From Tannerellaceae bacterium (lineage in GTDB: Bacteria; Bacteroidota; Bacteroidia; Bacteroidales; Tannerellaceae): a stretch of 8,092 nucleotides of DNA. Of this stretch, positions 7,556 to 8,092 are shown piece after piece; the first letter of the stretch is position 1, and the number at the start of each line of letters is the position of its first letter. The stretch spans positions 1-8,092 of the forward strand of contig JAITGL010000031.1 in the NCBI GenBank assembly GCA_031280645.1, in the 5' to 3' direction. Under the pieces are notes generated by a model. The model made no database searches, was not told where the DNA came from, and saw nothing but the letters and a program-made list of their open reading frames with translations. The position numbers and the translations under genes were made by a program.

Positions 7556-7598
7556 AAGCCGCATCGGGAGAGACTAACAGCTACCCGATGCGGCTTTT
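7556..7598 (+). terminator. Intrinsic terminator of the glgB-GHL10 unit
   Basis: A perfect 13-bp stem, AAGCCGCATCGGG (7556-7568) and CCCGATGCGGCTT (7584-7596), closes a 15-nt loop. It is GC-rich and runs into TTTT (7595-7598). It sits 26 bp after the GHL10 stop codon and would end the two-gene transcript. Confidence 0.85.
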
Positions 7599-7676
7599 CC
7601 GCTCACAAGATATTTGTTGCGGCAACCACCTTTAGCAATCCTCAAAAGCTTCCTTCCCTCCAGCCGGTTTTAAAAC
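7599..7676. other. Short spacer between terminator and repeat array
   Basis: This stretch of about 78 bp holds no gene, hairpin or promoter that I can support. Together with the array that follows, the whole 7530-8092 region is non-coding apart from the terminator and repeats. Confidence 0.5.
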
Positions 7677-8085
7677 TTCCTGGAATTTTCGGGCAAGGAA
7701 TCTCAAGTCTCGCGGAAAGCGTCGGGGGATTTTTAGAAGGCAATGTCATTTGACAAAAGCGTCCCGGAATTTTCGGGAAGGAATTGTCATCTGACAAAAG
7801 CTCCCCGGAATTTTCGGGAAGGAATTGTCATCTGACAAAAGCTCCCCGGAATTTTTGGGAAGGAATTGTCATCTGACAAAAGCTCCCCGGAAATTTCGGG
7901 AAGGAATTGTCATCCGACAAAAGTTCCCCGGAATTTTCGGGAAGGAATTGTCATCCGACAAAAGCTCCCCGGAAATTTCGGGAAGGAATTGTCATCTGAC
8001 AAAAGCTCCCCGGAATTTTCGGGAAGGAATTGTCATCAGACAAAAGCTCCCCGGAAATTTCGGGAAGGAATTGTCGTTTGACAAA
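7677..8085. repeat. 41-bp tandem repeat array carrying two dyad elements per unit
   Basis: The TGTC anchor recurs at 7744, 7785, 7826, 7867, 7908, 7949, 7990, 8031 and 8072, an exact 41-bp step each time. That gives eight full units plus a terminal part-unit that diverges after GACAAA at 8085. Each unit holds a perfect dyad TTGTC-N4-GACAA (the first unit has A for the first T), then a linker AAGCTC, then CCCGG-A/T-CGGG, a second imperfect inverted repeat, then AAGGAA. Units differ by only a few bases. A decayed copy precedes the array (about 7677-7742). There are no spacers, so it is not a CRISPR. Function is unknown; a protein-binding array, centromere-like site or plain satellite are all possible. 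Confidence 0.9.
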
Positions 8086-8092
8086 GGTACCG

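Noticed and set aside
7866..8081. 71-codon open frame across the tandem array as a repeat protein
   Set aside because: The 41-bp period is not a multiple of three, so the frame rotates through all phases and opens only because the unit lacks stops. No promoter or start context is seen, and substitutions fall in dyad centres rather than third positions.
7743..8085. CRISPR array
   Set aside because: The 41-bp units are contiguous and nearly identical throughout, so there are no unique spacers, and no cas gene is visible.

Overview
The window looks like chromosomal DNA from a member of the Bacteroidota, most likely order Bacteroidales. Two genes are preceded by an exact match (TATCTTTG) to the Bacteroides-type -7 promoter element TAnnTTTG. 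Shine-Dalgarno sequences are not evident, two proteins carry Bacteroidetes-style lipoprotein signals, and the glycogen branching enzyme is of the eukaryote-like subtype common in this phylum. The genus cannot be named from the sequence alone.

Layout. Positions 1-152 look like the 3' terminus of a group II intron: a possible end of the intron-encoded protein, a shortened domain V, and a well-formed domain VI hairpin with a bulged A. A promoter follows at about 257-287. A + strand gene (315-2450) then encodes a lipoprotein glycoside hydrolase related to GH50 (beta-agarase family). It ends in a hairpin (2509-2544) shared with a converging - strand cluster: a flavin reductase-like FMN protein (2568-3128), a GNAT acetyltransferase (3182-3631) and, upstream of that, a small reading frame interrupted by an amber codon (3640-3798). 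This cluster is visibly more AT-rich than the rest of the window.

Divergently, positions 3898-7596 form a probable two-gene + strand unit. It has a promoter, a 1,4-alpha-glucan branching enzyme (glgB, 3929-5947), a 46-bp gap, a GHL10/DUF187-family lipoprotein with a C-terminal fibronectin-III-like region (5994-7529), and a strong intrinsic terminator (7556-7598). From about 7677 to 8085 there is a non-coding tandem array with an exact 41-bp period. Each unit carries two dyad elements, and the array begins with a decayed unit.

Functionally, the window centres on carbohydrate and glycan handling: an exported GH50-like hydrolase, cytoplasmic glycogen branching, and an exported GHL10 glycan hydrolase. 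The redox and acetyltransferase genes look like an accessory insertion. The most unusual elements are the 41-bp palindrome-bearing array, the degraded group II intron end, and the amber-interrupted small gene. No complete new defence or mobile system can be demonstrated from this window.
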